A stretch of 64,000 nucleotides of DNA, taken from Lachnospiraceae bacterium. GTDB lineage: Bacteria; Bacillota; Clostridia; Lachnospirales; Lachnospiraceae. How positions within the stretch are numbered: the first letter of the stretch is position 1; each line of letters opens with the position of its first letter. Under the pieces are notes generated by a model. It was not told the DNA's origin. It saw nothing but the letters and a program-made list of their open reading frames with translations, and ran no database searches. Below, in pieces: positions 51,401-59,140 of this stretch. Both the position numbers and the translations under genes were made by a program. The stretch covers positions 186,001-250,000 of the forward strand of contig SVFN01000002.1 in the NCBI GenBank assembly GCA_015056815.1, read 5' to 3'.

Positions 51401-52267
51401 TTCTTTTTTTAACTTTCTCATCGCCATCAGGGCAAGATCCATCAGGCAGACAAACTTATCGTCTCTTCCTTGAAAGATCTCCTCTCTGGTCTTCAGATAA
51501 TCCTGATAGGTTTTTTCAATCGGCGCTTTCAGATACCCTTCGCCAAATGCCACATTCTTTAACTCTGTAGAGAAGGTCGTATGACGACAGTGATCAGACC
51601 AGTAGGTATCCAGCACGCGGATCTCTGTCATCGTCGGGTCACGATGTTCTTCCTTCTGATAATAGTTCTGAATATGTAAAAAGTCCTTAAAGGTCATGGC
51701 AAGGCCTAAAGAATCATAGAGAGCTTTCAACTCACTTTCTGCCATATCCTTAAATCCGTCAAACACTGCCACATCCGCCGGATCCTCATAATTTGTTTCC
51801 AACGTTTCCGGCTTCTCAAGTCCTGTCTCTCTGGAATCCACCGGATTGATACAGTAGGATTTGATCCGTTCAAACTCGTCATCTGTCACATTTCCTTCTA
51901 TTAAATAGGTAACTGCCGTTCGAATGATTGGTTCTTCGTCTTCCTTTAAGAAACGTACACACTGCACCGCACTGTCCGCTCTCTGGTCAAACTGTCCGGG
52001 CAGGTACTCTACGCTGAACGTCCTGCTGCCTGCAGGCATATCAAATTTCTCGGAATACAAAAGATCCACCGGAGGTTCACTGAACACTGTCCTGCATGCC
52101 TTCTCAAAAGTCTCCTCTGACAAATTCTGGACATCATATCGGATAAAGATCCGGATTTTCTCTACACCGTCTATCCCCAGATAACTTTTGACATCCTCTA
52201 AAAGCTCTGTCGCTTTTACCGCAAACTCTTCCTTTTTTTCCACATAGATTCGTTTTACTTCTGCCAT
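48491..52267 (-). CDS. purL: Phosphoribosylformylglycinamidine synthase, single-chain
   Basis: Fourth step of purine synthesis, FGAR to FGAM, using ATP and glutamine. At 1258 residues it is the large fused form. The N-terminal PurS-like part and linker (1-200) precede the catalytic core: F-K-N-E-T-H-N-H-P-T-E-I-E-P-F-G-G near 310, then G-A-G-G-V-S-V-A-I-G-E-L-A. The C-terminal class-I glutaminase domain (about 990-1258) has F-P-G-T-N-C-E-Y-D, the nucleophile block L-G-I-C-N-G-F-Q-A-L and the terminal His/Glu region. The second of two ATGs (52267) has the better six-base spacing to GGAGG. No purine riboswitch is seen in its leader. Confidence 0.96.
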   Translation of the reverse strand: MAEVKRIYVEKKEEFAVKATELLEDVKSYLGIDGVEKIRIFIRYDVQNLSEETFEKACRTVFSEPPVDLLYSEKFDMPAGSRTFSVEYLPGQFDQRADSAVQCVRFLKEDEEPIIRTAVTYLIEGNVTDDEFERIKSYCINPVDSRETGLEKPETLETNYEDPADVAVFDGFKDMAESELKALYDSLGLAMTFKDFLHIQNYYQKEEHRDPTMTEIRVLDTYWSDHCRHTTFSTELKNVAFGEGYLKAPIEKTYQDYLKTREEIFQGRDDKFVCLMDLALMAMRKLKKEGKLQDMEESDEINACSIVVPVEIDGKTEEWLVFFKNETHNHPTEIEPFGGAATCLGGAIRDPLSGRGYVYQAMRITGAADPTRPVGETLEGKLSQKKLVRGAASGYSSYGNQIGLATGYVKEIYHPDYVAKRMEIGAVMGAAPRKNVIRETSDPGDIIILLGGRTGRDGCGGATGSSKVHTTSSIETCGAEVQKGNAPTERKIQRLFRRAEVTKLIKKCNDFGAGGVSVAIGELADGLVVNLDKVPKKYAGLDGTELAISESQERMAVVVDPKDVAEFLKYAHEENLEAVEVAVVTEEPRLVLKWRDKEIVNIARAFLDTNGAHQETSVSVDIPDEKENYFDKISIPQVEKDLAENDVKKACLDTLNDLNVCSQKGLVEMFDSSIGAASVYMPYGGKYQLTETQTMVAKLPVLEGKTDTVTMMSYGFDPFLSSWSPYHGAVYAVLESLSKIVAAGGDYKKVRFTFQEYFRRMTQEPSRWSQPFAALLGAYQAQMSFGLPSIGGKDSMSGTFNEIDVPPTLVSFAVDIGKQGEIITNELKQAGNVLVKFAIPKDEYFLPKYEEVKALYEKIHGMIVDGTIVSAQVLDAKGIVAGVSKMGFGNGLGVNFDEALSKEELFTNNMGEIVAEIPQDKLDKATGGYVKLGTVNNGGIVFGDTTVTEKEMLQAWTSKLEKVFPTKAVKAVTPVESKVYKADEIYVCKHKVARPTVFIPVFPGTNCEYDSTKAFERAGADVVTKVFRNMTAEDIRESVDEFEKAISQAQIIMFPGGFSAGDEPDGSAKFFATAFQNAKIKEAVTKLLNERDGLALGICNGFQALIKLGLVPNGAITGQTEDSPTLTYNTINRHISKMAYVKVMTNKSPWLQQAELGKVYTNPASHGEGRFVANKEWIEKLFANGMVATQYCDIDGNVSMDENWNINGSYAAIEGITSEDGRCLGKMAHSERIGDGVAVNIYGEQDMKIFESGVAYFK

Positions 52268-52334
52268 CATTTTCCTCCGTTTTGTTTTGATCGATTGACT
52301 CGTTTCTTTCCGGGTGAAATCACCCGTAAAATCT

Positions 52335-52362
52335 ATTATAACCCAAATGCTGTTTTTTTCAA
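52335..52362 (-). promoter_or_regulatory. purL promoter
   Basis: Minus strand -35 TTGAAA (52357-52362), 16-bp spacer, -10 TATAAT (52335-52340). A perfect 7-bp hairpin at 52311-52326 follows in the leader. Confidence 0.7.
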
Positions 52363-52908
52363 AGGGGGATATGAAATTTCTGTGGGAAACTGTAAAAGGC
52401 GGAATTCATAACGAACGCTGCACGCTACTAATCCTGTTGATGAGAGAATACCCTGTCTTAAGAAAGCCTGATCGACTGTGAGACAGGCATTTTCTGACAG
52501 ACACTTAACGGCGTAATAATCATTTGTTTACACCAGTTATTATAACATTCGATATTGTAGTTGTCATAATATTCATCCACTATATATTGTAGTGGTGTTA
52601 TTTATCATTACTTTTCGTGATATTCTCAAGGTTTACACATAATCTTCACGTTTACTTGATTTTATGTCTACAAAATCTTGAGCTATTTTGTGCCTATAAC
52701 TCTAAATATTCTATTTTTTTATCATAACAATCGATATATGACAATCCTATCTTTTGCCTGAAATGCCTAAATTTCAGAATATTTTCTGTTTTTTCAACAA
52801 TTGCACAGGGCACACAATTCTGACACAAGATATAGGTGACAGATGGATGTTTTTATGATATTTGGTATTACATAAGTTTTTTTTCTTTTGACCGAACAGC
52901 ACTATTGG

Positions 52909-52938
52909 TTGAAAATAAAGGATTTTTTTCTTTATAAT
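52909..52938 (+). promoter_or_regulatory. Orphan plus-strand promoter
   Basis: -35 TTGAAA (52909-52914), 18-bp spacer, -10 TATAAT (52933-52938). No confident gene lies downstream. AT-rich DNA produces such matches by chance. Confidence 0.35.
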
Positions 52939-52958
52939 ATCAATAGTTATTTATATTT

Positions 52959-53243
52959 ATGTTACCTTATGTTATGTCTACCATATCAATGGTTATATTT
53001 TTATTATCACCCGTTATTTATTTTATAATAACGCCTATTATATTTTTGTTTTTCACAGATGTAATAGGTGTTATTATAACACCAGTTCTCTTATTGGCTG
53101 TTTTCAGGAATGTTCCAAAGGGCGAAATATCGCTGAAAACACAGGAAAAGCAGACTGCCAAAAAAGTGGAAAAGCAGAGGCGGAAAAGCAGGGGGAAAAA
53201 GCAAGGAAATAACAGGAAATTTACAAGCAGAAGGCAAGCGTGA
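52959..53243 (+). other. Doubtful reading frame: hydrophobic start, poly-basic tail
   Basis: A 94-residue frame whose first 50 residues would span two membrane helices (V-I-Y-F-I-I-T-P-I-I-F-L-F-F) and whose last 40 are almost all Lys, Arg, Gln and Ser. The promoter-like sequence at 52909-52938 is 21 bp upstream, but no ribosome site is visible. The coding DNA includes a 19-bp imperfect inverted repeat (TTATAATAACGCCTATTAT, about 53020-53080) and then a purine-rich tract that explains the basic tail. It may be a small toxin-like protein, an RNA gene or nothing. Confidence 0.2.
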
Positions 53244-53365
53244 ACACGAAGAATGCCATGAAAAAGCGAAGAAAAAGACAGGAAAAAGCATAAGAAACAG
53301 ACAAAAAAACACAGGAAAAAGGCAAAAAATCCAAGGGAAAAGAACAAGAAAAATGCAGGAAGCTT
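53115..53365. other. Purine-rich low-complexity tract
   Basis: About 250 bp with almost no T runs on the plus strand. It is built from variants of ACAGGAAAAAGCA and GGAAAAGCAG spaced irregularly. Translated in reverse it gives a Phe/Leu-rich artefact. The composition differs sharply from both flanks. Confidence 0.6.
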
Positions 53366-53369
53366 TTCC

Positions 53370-53404
53370 CACAAAAATAAGACAGACGTTCTATCTGTCT
53401 TATT
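53370..53404 (-). terminator. Terminator of the DUF3737 gene
   Basis: AATAAGACAGA / TCTGTCTTATT, a perfect 11-bp stem with a 7-nt loop (53376-53404), followed on the minus strand by TTTTTG. Confidence 0.8.
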
Positions 53405-53472
53405 CTCATCCTATCCTAATTTTTGTCGATCAGAATCAATCTCTGCGTTTCGGATTTTCAGGGATTGCACAT

Positions 53473-54324
53473 TTATTCTCCCTGCAGCCCTTCTGCGATC
53501 TTTACCGTTCCCTGAGCCTTCGGATCATCCATGATCAGTTCCTTCACGCCTGCCACCCTGATCGTGCCGCTCTTAGGGTTTTTAATGCTGTCTACCACAG
53601 TCAGGATCTCCGCCTCCACCTCAGATTTTTCAAAGGCAAGATCCGTATCCTGCATACGGCAGTTCACAAGTTTTAATCCCTTGCAATAACAAAGCGGCTG
53701 TGTCCCGATGAGCAGGCAGTTCTCAAAGGTCACGTTCTCACAATACCATGCCAGATATTCTCCTCTTATGACACTATCCTTTACTACGACATTCTTCGCG
53801 TGCCAGAAAGCATCTTTAGTATCAAATTCGCAGTTCGTAAAGACCGAATCCTCGATATACTGGAACGAATATTTTCCCGTTAATGACACATTCTCGAATT
53901 TCAAATGCTCCGAGCGCATCATGAAATATTCGCTCTGTGCATGACTGTCTTTCATTCCGATTTCTTTTACCGACCAGCCAAACTCCGGTGAGATAATATC
54001 ACTGTTTTCAATCATGACCTTTTCGCACTCCCTGAGTGCCTTGATGCCATGCAGCTTACAGCCCGTGATATAAATATCCTTCGAATACCAGAGCGCCGCG
54101 CGACAAAGCTCTGTCAGCTCGCAGTTCTTTAATTCCAGATGCTCATCATGCCAGAACGGATAGCGGAGATTGAAAAAACTATCCTTCACGTCGATATTGC
54201 GACTCTCTTTTAATGCACTCTCCCCGTCTGCCGGTCCGTCAAAGCGACAGGCTATGATCTGTACGCCATCACTTGCATACAAGGCTCTTTCTTCGTCAAA
54301 ACTCTGATTTTGATAGATCATCAT
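53473..54324 (-). CDS. DUF3737 family right-handed beta-helix protein
   Basis: A 283-residue protein with the strongly conserved DUF3737 pattern: F-D-E-E-R-A-L-Y, C-x-F-D-G-P-A-D-G-E-S-A-L-K-E, F-F-N-L-R-Y-P-F-W-H, G-K-Y-S-F-Q-Y and D-A-F-W-H-A-K-N-V. Regularly spaced short strands with Asn/Cys ladders suggest a pentapeptide- or pectate-lyase-like beta-helix. No signal peptide. Function unknown, although the family is widespread in gut Firmicutes. AAGGAA precedes the ATG. It starts 18 bp after the EFR1 gene, so the two are probably co-transcribed and end at the terminator 53370-53404. Confidence 0.88.
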   Translation of the reverse strand: MMIYQNQSFDEERALYASDGVQIIACRFDGPADGESALKESRNIDVKDSFFNLRYPFWHDEHLELKNCELTELCRAALWYSKDIYITGCKLHGIKALRECEKVMIENSDIISPEFGWSVKEIGMKDSHAQSEYFMMRSEHLKFENVSLTGKYSFQYIEDSVFTNCEFDTKDAFWHAKNVVVKDSVIRGEYLAWYCENVTFENCLLIGTQPLCYCKGLKLVNCRMQDTDLAFEKSEVEAEILTVVDSIKNPKSGTIRVAGVKELIMDDPKAQGTVKIAEGLQGE

Positions 54325-54342
54325 TGTGTATTCCTTTCTCTT

Positions 54343-55134
54343 TTATTCCTTTCCTGCCTTTGCAGCGGCTGCTTCCCGCAGCACTCTTGCGATATTATAT
54401 TTTTTCTTATGAAGCGTAATATCCCCATACTCGATCGCCTCTACCGGGCAATTTCCGATACAGGCCATGCAATGGTAACATTTATCGTGCCACTTAGGTC
54501 TTTTTCCCTTCATGGATATGTTTTTGACCGGGCACATTCTTTCACACTTTCCACACCCGATACAGGCATCCGTCGCATAAAAGTCCTTTGCAGGCTGTTT
54601 ATAGCGGATCCAGAGCGGCTGAAACGGGATCGTAATGATCTTCTCAAACAAAAAGACATGGCGTGCTCTCAGTTTCTGTCCTTTTCGGATTGCCTCTGCA
54701 ATTCCGGGGATACGTCTGTCACTTTCCCGGATCCTTCGCAGATTCTCCTCATCCGATAGCTCAGGATACATATCACTTGCAATATAGTTCCTCGGCATTT
54801 TGAATTCGGCATGTCCCCTGTAATCCATTTTCTTTTTGGTAAATAAAATCTTTGCCAGCATTCCGGAAATACCGGCATATCCGCCACTGGTAAACACAAA
54901 ATAAACCGCCCGGTTTCCCGAAAATTTAAGCCTTGTCAAAAAGTCTTTCAAAAAATCCGGCATCTCGCAGACATAGACCGGCGAACAGATCACAAACGGC
55001 TTCTTCGAGGTGATTGTGGAATGATCCTTCTGTCTGATACGTTCCAGCAGATCCAGACTCTCGTCGTTTAGCTCCTTTGCCAGTTTCTTCGCGATATATT
55101 CCGTATTTCCTGTCGCTGAAAAATATAAAACCAT
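54343..55134 (-). CDS. EFR1 family flavodoxin-ferredoxin fusion
   Basis: A 263-residue soluble redox protein. An N-terminal flavodoxin-like domain carries the FMN phosphate loop F-S-A-T-G-N-T-E-Y (residues 5-13) and a second loop, F-V-F-T-S-G-G-Y-A-G. The C-terminal ferredoxin domain has two 4Fe-4S motifs: C-I-G-C-G-K-C-E-R-M-C-P and C-M-A-C-I-G-N-C-P (both C-x2-C-x2-C-x3-C-P). It would shuttle electrons between iron-sulfur and flavin centres; partners are unknown. ATG at 55134 is preferred to GTG at 55143, which abuts the ribosome site. First gene of a pair with the DUF3737 gene. Confidence 0.92.
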   Translation of the reverse strand: MVLYFSATGNTEYIAKKLAKELNDESLDLLERIRQKDHSTITSKKPFVICSPVYVCEMPDFLKDFLTRLKFSGNRAVYFVFTSGGYAGISGMLAKILFTKKKMDYRGHAEFKMPRNYIASDMYPELSDEENLRRIRESDRRIPGIAEAIRKGQKLRARHVFLFEKIITIPFQPLWIRYKQPAKDFYATDACIGCGKCERMCPVKNISMKGKRPKWHDKCYHCMACIGNCPVEAIEYGDITLHKKKYNIARVLREAAAAKAGKE

Positions 55135-55202
55135 ATCCCGCACCCTTTCTTCTTTCTTTCAATCCATTCTATCAAAAATATGTATTTCCCACAATCCGCA
55201 AT

Positions 55203-55249
55203 ATTACTATTCCCAGTCGTTTTGGCTGTGAAAGTAACTGCTTTTGCAT
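55203..55249. repeat. Eroded MITE-like terminus (47 bp)
   Basis: Reads ATTACTAT-TCCCAGTCG, then GGCTGTGAAAGTAAC and GCTTTTGCAT. This corresponds to the terminus and subterminal GTTACTTTCACAG-GGC block of the 144-bp element with several substitutions. It sits just upstream of the EFR1 gene. Confidence 0.7.
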
Positions 55250-55296
55250 CTGTACCCAATTATCACATTTGACTAACTTCTCCCATTCACATTCGC

Positions 55297-55343
55297 AAAA
55301 ACGCCGGACGCCCCCGTTTTTTTATCTTGCGGGGGCGTCTGCG
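55297..55343 (-). terminator. Strong terminator of the sugar-utilisation locus
   Basis: CGCAGACGCCCCCG paired with CGGGGGCGTCCGGCG (one bulge), followed on the minus strand by TTTTT. It lies 13 bp after the GH13 stop codon. Confidence 0.9.
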
Positions 55344-55355
55344 TTATTCTCTTTA

Positions 55356-57200
55356 TCAATATTTTTTGATCATCCACACAAATTCATATCCGCCAAGCTC
55401 GTAACGGTCGATATGTGCTCTGGTTCTGGTCAGCATGTTCTTATATTCTTCGTTTTCCTGTGTATAGAAGGTCTGAGGCTCTTTGCTGAAGTTAAAAAAC
55501 GCCATCATCTTCTGCCCTTTATAATACCTTCCGATCCCAAGCACATGATCATTCCCGGTATCCACGATCCAGGTATCCGCCTGTGAATGAAAGACCTCAT
55601 TGGCACAGCGGATCTTTCGCAGTCTCGCAATCGCAGAAAAGATCCTGTTCTGTCTTGACCCTCTTGACTTGCGCTTTTTGACTTCCTTCCAGTCCAGATG
55701 TCCGCGGTGTAAGTATCTGCTGTCAGACCATCTGAGCGGATCTTCATGATAGCTGTAATCATTTAACATTCCGATCTCATCACCGCTGTACAATACCGGT
55801 ATCCCGGATTGGGCAAGCAGGAATGCGTGCAGCATGATGTCCAGCTTGATCCCCTGTTCAATCTTTCCTTCGTTTCGTTCATATTCTGCCGCTTCGATCC
55901 CGCTTAAAGATGCCGTCGTACCGCATAATCTTGCATCTCCCAGTTTCGGATCATCGTTGTAAAGCTCACCTCGCGACTCACTTCCGTAAACGTAGCCGCG
56001 GAAGAAATCATTGAGGTATTTTTTATGCTCGATCTCCTTAACTCCAAACTGTTTTAAGAACGGATAATCCAATCCCCAACCGATATCATCATGGCATCGT
56101 AAGTAATTTAAGAATACATACTGCTTCGGCAGGGCAAACACCGTACCAAGCTGATGGCGCAAGAGCCTTACATCGGCTGTTGCCACAGTATGCCAGGTAC
56201 TGGCCATGGTCGTGACATTATAAAGCAGATGACACTCCGGCTTCTCCTGTGTTCCAAAATAGGGAACCACTTCCTTGGGCTCCATTACGACCTCTCCCAA
56301 AAGCAGGGTTCCCGGAGCCACGATCTCCGCCGCGATCCGCATCATACGGACCAGGGTATGCACCTGCGGAAGGTTTCTGCAGGTCGTTCCCAGCTCCTTC
56401 CAGATATAGGGCGTAGCATCCAGCCTGATGATATCCACTCCCTTATTGCACAGATAAAGCATATTTTCCGTCATGTCATTGAACACGACAGGATTCGCAT
56501 AATTTAAATCCCATTGATAAGGATAAAACGTCGTCATGACGATCTTGCCTGCTTCCTCACACCACGAAAAATTACCGGGCGCAGTCTGCGGGAATACCTG
56601 CGGAACCGTCTCCTCAAACTTAGAAGGAATCTCCCAGTTATCATAGAAGAAATATCGTTTCTGACATTCCACATCTCCCTGTCTGGCTTTTTTCGCCCAC
56701 TCATGATCCTCACTGGTATGGTTCATGACAAAATCCAGGCAGATGCTGATTCCTTCCTCATGGCATTCGCCGGAAAGCTGTGCCAGTTCTTCGATCGTCC
56801 CGTATTTGGGATCCACCGTCCTGAAATCGGCTACCGCATAGCCACCGTCACTGCGCCCTTTTGGACTTTGTAACAGCGGCATCAGGTGCAGATAATTGAT
56901 CCCTGCTTCATTGATGTAATCAAGATGCTCCCTGACCCCCTGTAAGGTACCGGCGAAATTCTCCACATACATTAACATTCCAAGTCTTTCATTGTCATGA
57001 TACCACTCTGCATTTTCGCTTCTCTTCTGATCCCACTGCTTTAAGGCCTGTGGTCTTTCCAGATATGCTTTTTCCAGCATCGCGCAAAAGTACCGAAACG
57101 CCTGCTCATCATTCTGATACAGCTCCATATACAGCCATCTTAATTCATCGATCTTTTCTTCAAACCGTTTTTGATATCCGGCATCTACTTTCTTTTTCAC
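55356..57200 (-). CDS. GH13 amylosucrase/sucrose hydrolase-type enzyme
   Basis: A 614-residue cytosolic alpha-glucosidase-superfamily enzyme. The long N-terminal helical domain (1-90) and H-L-M-P-L-L-Q-S-P-K-G-R-S-D-G-G-Y-A-V are typical of the amylosucrase group (GH13 subfamily 4) rather than shorter sucrose phosphorylases. Catalytic residues are the nucleophile Asp in D-I-I-R-L-D-A-T (about 278), the acid/base Glu in L-L-L-G-E-V-V (about 322), and the transition-state Asp in C-H-D-D-I-G-W (about 388). Cleavage of sucrose to glucose and fructose is favoured by the nearby fructokinase. GTG start at 57200 with GGAG seven bases upstream; no signal peptide. Confidence 0.88.
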   Translation of the reverse strand: MKKKVDAGYQKRFEEKIDELRWLYMELYQNDEQAFRYFCAMLEKAYLERPQALKQWDQKRSENAEWYHDNERLGMLMYVENFAGTLQGVREHLDYINEAGINYLHLMPLLQSPKGRSDGGYAVADFRTVDPKYGTIEELAQLSGECHEEGISICLDFVMNHTSEDHEWAKKARQGDVECQKRYFFYDNWEIPSKFEETVPQVFPQTAPGNFSWCEEAGKIVMTTFYPYQWDLNYANPVVFNDMTENMLYLCNKGVDIIRLDATPYIWKELGTTCRNLPQVHTLVRMMRIAAEIVAPGTLLLGEVVMEPKEVVPYFGTQEKPECHLLYNVTTMASTWHTVATADVRLLRHQLGTVFALPKQYVFLNYLRCHDDIGWGLDYPFLKQFGVKEIEHKKYLNDFFRGYVYGSESRGELYNDDPKLGDARLCGTTASLSGIEAAEYERNEGKIEQGIKLDIMLHAFLLAQSGIPVLYSGDEIGMLNDYSYHEDPLRWSDSRYLHRGHLDWKEVKKRKSRGSRQNRIFSAIARLRKIRCANEVFHSQADTWIVDTGNDHVLGIGRYYKGQKMMAFFNFSKEPQTFYTQENEEYKNMLTRTRAHIDRYELGGYEFVWMIKKY

Positions 57201-57555
57201 TTCATTTCTCCATTATATCTTCCCGGAGCAGTGCTTTCATCCATATTTCTTCCTAAGGCGGCTGCACTTCACCTGTCCCGAAACGACAACTCGCATAGTT
57301 ACTATGCAGTCCCGTAGCCTCGCATATTCCTATGCATCCGCCGGTGATTCCAGCCAGCCTTATGACTCCGGTTGATCCTGTTTCCAAAAACTATTGTTAC
57401 TCATTCTTTATACTCTGTTTCTCACAATTTCTCTGCTGTATTCCATCGATGTCCATAAAATATCTCCGGCACTCTCATGTTTTTTTATTTGCTTCTTTTT
57501 TCTTAGATACAGCCGGTCATCCCCTCATTTTATGAACGGGTATAAAAGGCATCTA
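57201..57555. other. Intergenic region with paired palindromes
   Basis: Two short perfect hairpins, GCATAG-TTA-CTATGC (57293-57307) and GCATA-TTCC-TATGC (57322-57335), lie within a GC-richer block (57255-57350). They look like an intergenic repeat unit, but no second copy is in the window. No gene seen. Confidence 0.45.
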
Positions 57556-58263
57556 TCATGACAGATATCCCTCGTCATCGTTCGTACCGGTATTCTCATC
57601 TTTCTGTACCACTTCTTCCTCATCTATCTCTTCCGGCACTTTTGTCCCTTTCATCCGTCCGATCACTTCCTTCATGACCGGCAGATAGAGCAACACACAC
57701 AAATACGTCGGTAATGAGATACCCAGTACAAAAGCAATGGGCAAAAGCCGCATTTCCTGCGTAAACACAAAGGCGGCCAGCGCATAAACAAACACCATCG
57801 CCAGAGTCCTCGGCAGATGTCCGATCGCAAGAAGTGCCGCATTTTTAAAACGTGCTCCAAATGTATTCTCGATCCTTGCCATTAGCGGGAAGATCCAGAC
57901 AAACAGCATCGTCAAAAGCAAAAGCAGGATATACACCGTCACAAGCATCGGTGAAAAAGCGCCTTCCTTTGGTGCTGCAAACAGTCGAAAATCCACATAG
58001 GCAAATACTGCCGCCGCCAAAAAAAACAGCCAGACAGGTGTAGCACTTTTCAGGTTTTCCTTAAACTGTCTGAAATAATCCTGGATGGGATGTCCTTCCC
58101 CTTCCGCCATCTTCATGACTTCATAGTGCAGTGCCGTAAAGGCGGCTCCAGCCGTCACAATCGGTATGCTGCAAAGAATCGTCAACATATTTAAAACCAC
58201 CAAAGTGGTAAGGTCAGAAAGAGCCCGCAGAAGCGGGCCCTCTATTGAAAACAAATGATCCAT
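57556..58263 (-). CDS. YesL/DUF624 family membrane protein
   Basis: A 235-residue membrane protein with about five helices. The N-terminal L-L-R-A-L-S-D-L-T-T-L-V-V-L-N-M-L-T, then S-I-P-I-V-T-A-G-A-A-F-T-A-L-H-Y, is the DUF624 signature. A Glu/Asp-rich cytoplasmic tail ends it. YesL proteins are found beside carbohydrate ABC importers; their role is not known. It lies 4 bp after the MsmG-type permease in the same operon. Confidence 0.9.
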   Translation of the reverse strand: MDHLFSIEGPLLRALSDLTTLVVLNMLTILCSIPIVTAGAAFTALHYEVMKMAEGEGHPIQDYFRQFKENLKSATPVWLFFLAAAVFAYVDFRLFAAPKEGAFSPMLVTVYILLLLLTMLFVWIFPLMARIENTFGARFKNAALLAIGHLPRTLAMVFVYALAAFVFTQEMRLLPIAFVLGISLPTYLCVLLYLPVMKEVIGRMKGTKVPEEIDEEEVVQKDENTGTNDDEGYLS

Positions 58264-58267
58264 CGAA

Positions 58268-59140
58268 TTAACCCTTTACTGCTCCTTCAATCATTCCGTT
58301 CATAATCTGTTTCTGGGCTACTAAGAACACAATGATCATCGGCACGATGGCAAGCAGCGCTGCCGCCAAGATCATGTTCCACTGTTTTACATAAGAACCA
58401 ACGAATGCCTGTACTGCTACGGGAAGGGTCTTAACCGCTCCATTCTGTCCAAGCATCATGGAAGGGAGAAGATAATCGTTCCAGATCCACATACCATTTA
58501 AGATCGTAATGGTCGTGATGACCGGAGTCAAGAGTGGGAAAATGATCTTAAAGAAGGTCTGCTCCGGATAGCAGCCGTCAATGGAAGCAGCTTCTTCAAG
58601 TTCATACGGGATTCCCTTGATAAACCCGTTCAGGATAAATACTGTCATCGCTCCACCGAATCCAAGATAAGCGAACACGATACCGGGCACTGACTGAAGC
58701 ATTGGGATCCCCACGAATTTTCCTACATCCCTGAAGGTAGAGATCAGGGGAAGCATAACGACCTGGAACGGAATGATCATGGATGCAATAAAGATAAAGT
58801 AAATCACACTCGACCATTTCTTCCGGTTGTTACGGCAGATCACCCATGCCGCCATACCGCCAAACACGGCAAGCAGTACCAGGGAAAGTACTGTGATCAG
58901 TACGGAAAAACCAAAGGCCTGCCAGAACAAAAAGTGTGTATTGTTGACAACATCACTTAAGTTCTGGAACAACTGCCCTATTCCCACACCGTTAAAACCG
59001 ATCGGATTGCCGGTAATGTCTGCTGTCGTCTTGCAGGAGTTGATCACCACCAGAAAAAATGGGAATAATACATAAATGGCAAGTAATACTGCGATCACAA
59101 GTCGTATCACGACACTGGAAGTTTTTTCCTTCGTATGCAT
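58268..59140 (-). CDS. Carbohydrate ABC transporter permease (MsmG-type)
   Basis: A 290-residue inner-membrane permease with six helices. The EAA coupling motif is E-L-E-E-A-A-S-I-D-G-C-Y-P-E-Q-T-F-F (about 190-207), the cytoplasmic loop that contacts the ATPase in CUT1 sugar importers. Its start codon shares one base with the stop codon of the MsmF-type gene (TAATG), indicating tight coupling. No ATPase is encoded in the window; CUT1 systems often share one (MsmK/MsmX-like) elsewhere. Confidence 0.94.
   Translation of the reverse strand: MHTKEKTSSVVIRLVIAVLLAIYVLFPFFLVVINSCKTTADITGNPIGFNGVGIGQLFQNLSDVVNNTHFLFWQAFGFSVLITVLSLVLLAVFGGMAAWVICRNNRKKWSSVIYFIFIASMIIPFQVVMLPLISTFRDVGKFVGIPMLQSVPGIVFAYLGFGGAMTVFILNGFIKGIPYELEEAASIDGCYPEQTFFKIIFPLLTPVITTITILNGMWIWNDYLLPSMMLGQNGAVKTLPVAVQAFVGSYVKQWNMILAAALLAIVPMIIVFLVAQKQIMNGMIEGAVKG

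Larger units (their letters stand above)
52268..52958. other. Long AT-rich intergenic region upstream of purL
   Basis: Holds the purL promoter (52335-52362) and leader hairpin CGGGTGA-AA-TCACCCG (52311-52326). The rest (52380-52958) is much more AT-rich than its neighbours, with small palindromes such as CCACTA-N7-TAGTGG near 52578. No gene seen. Confidence 0.5.

Noticed and set aside
52268-52420. Purine riboswitch before purL
   Set aside because: The leader shows only a 7-bp CGGGTGA hairpin; the conserved purine-aptamer loop sequences are not present.
53018-53374. Minus-strand Phe/Leu-rich hydrophobic frame of 118 residues
   Set aside because: It is produced by translating the purine-rich tract in reverse; there is no ribosome site and the composition is not protein-like.
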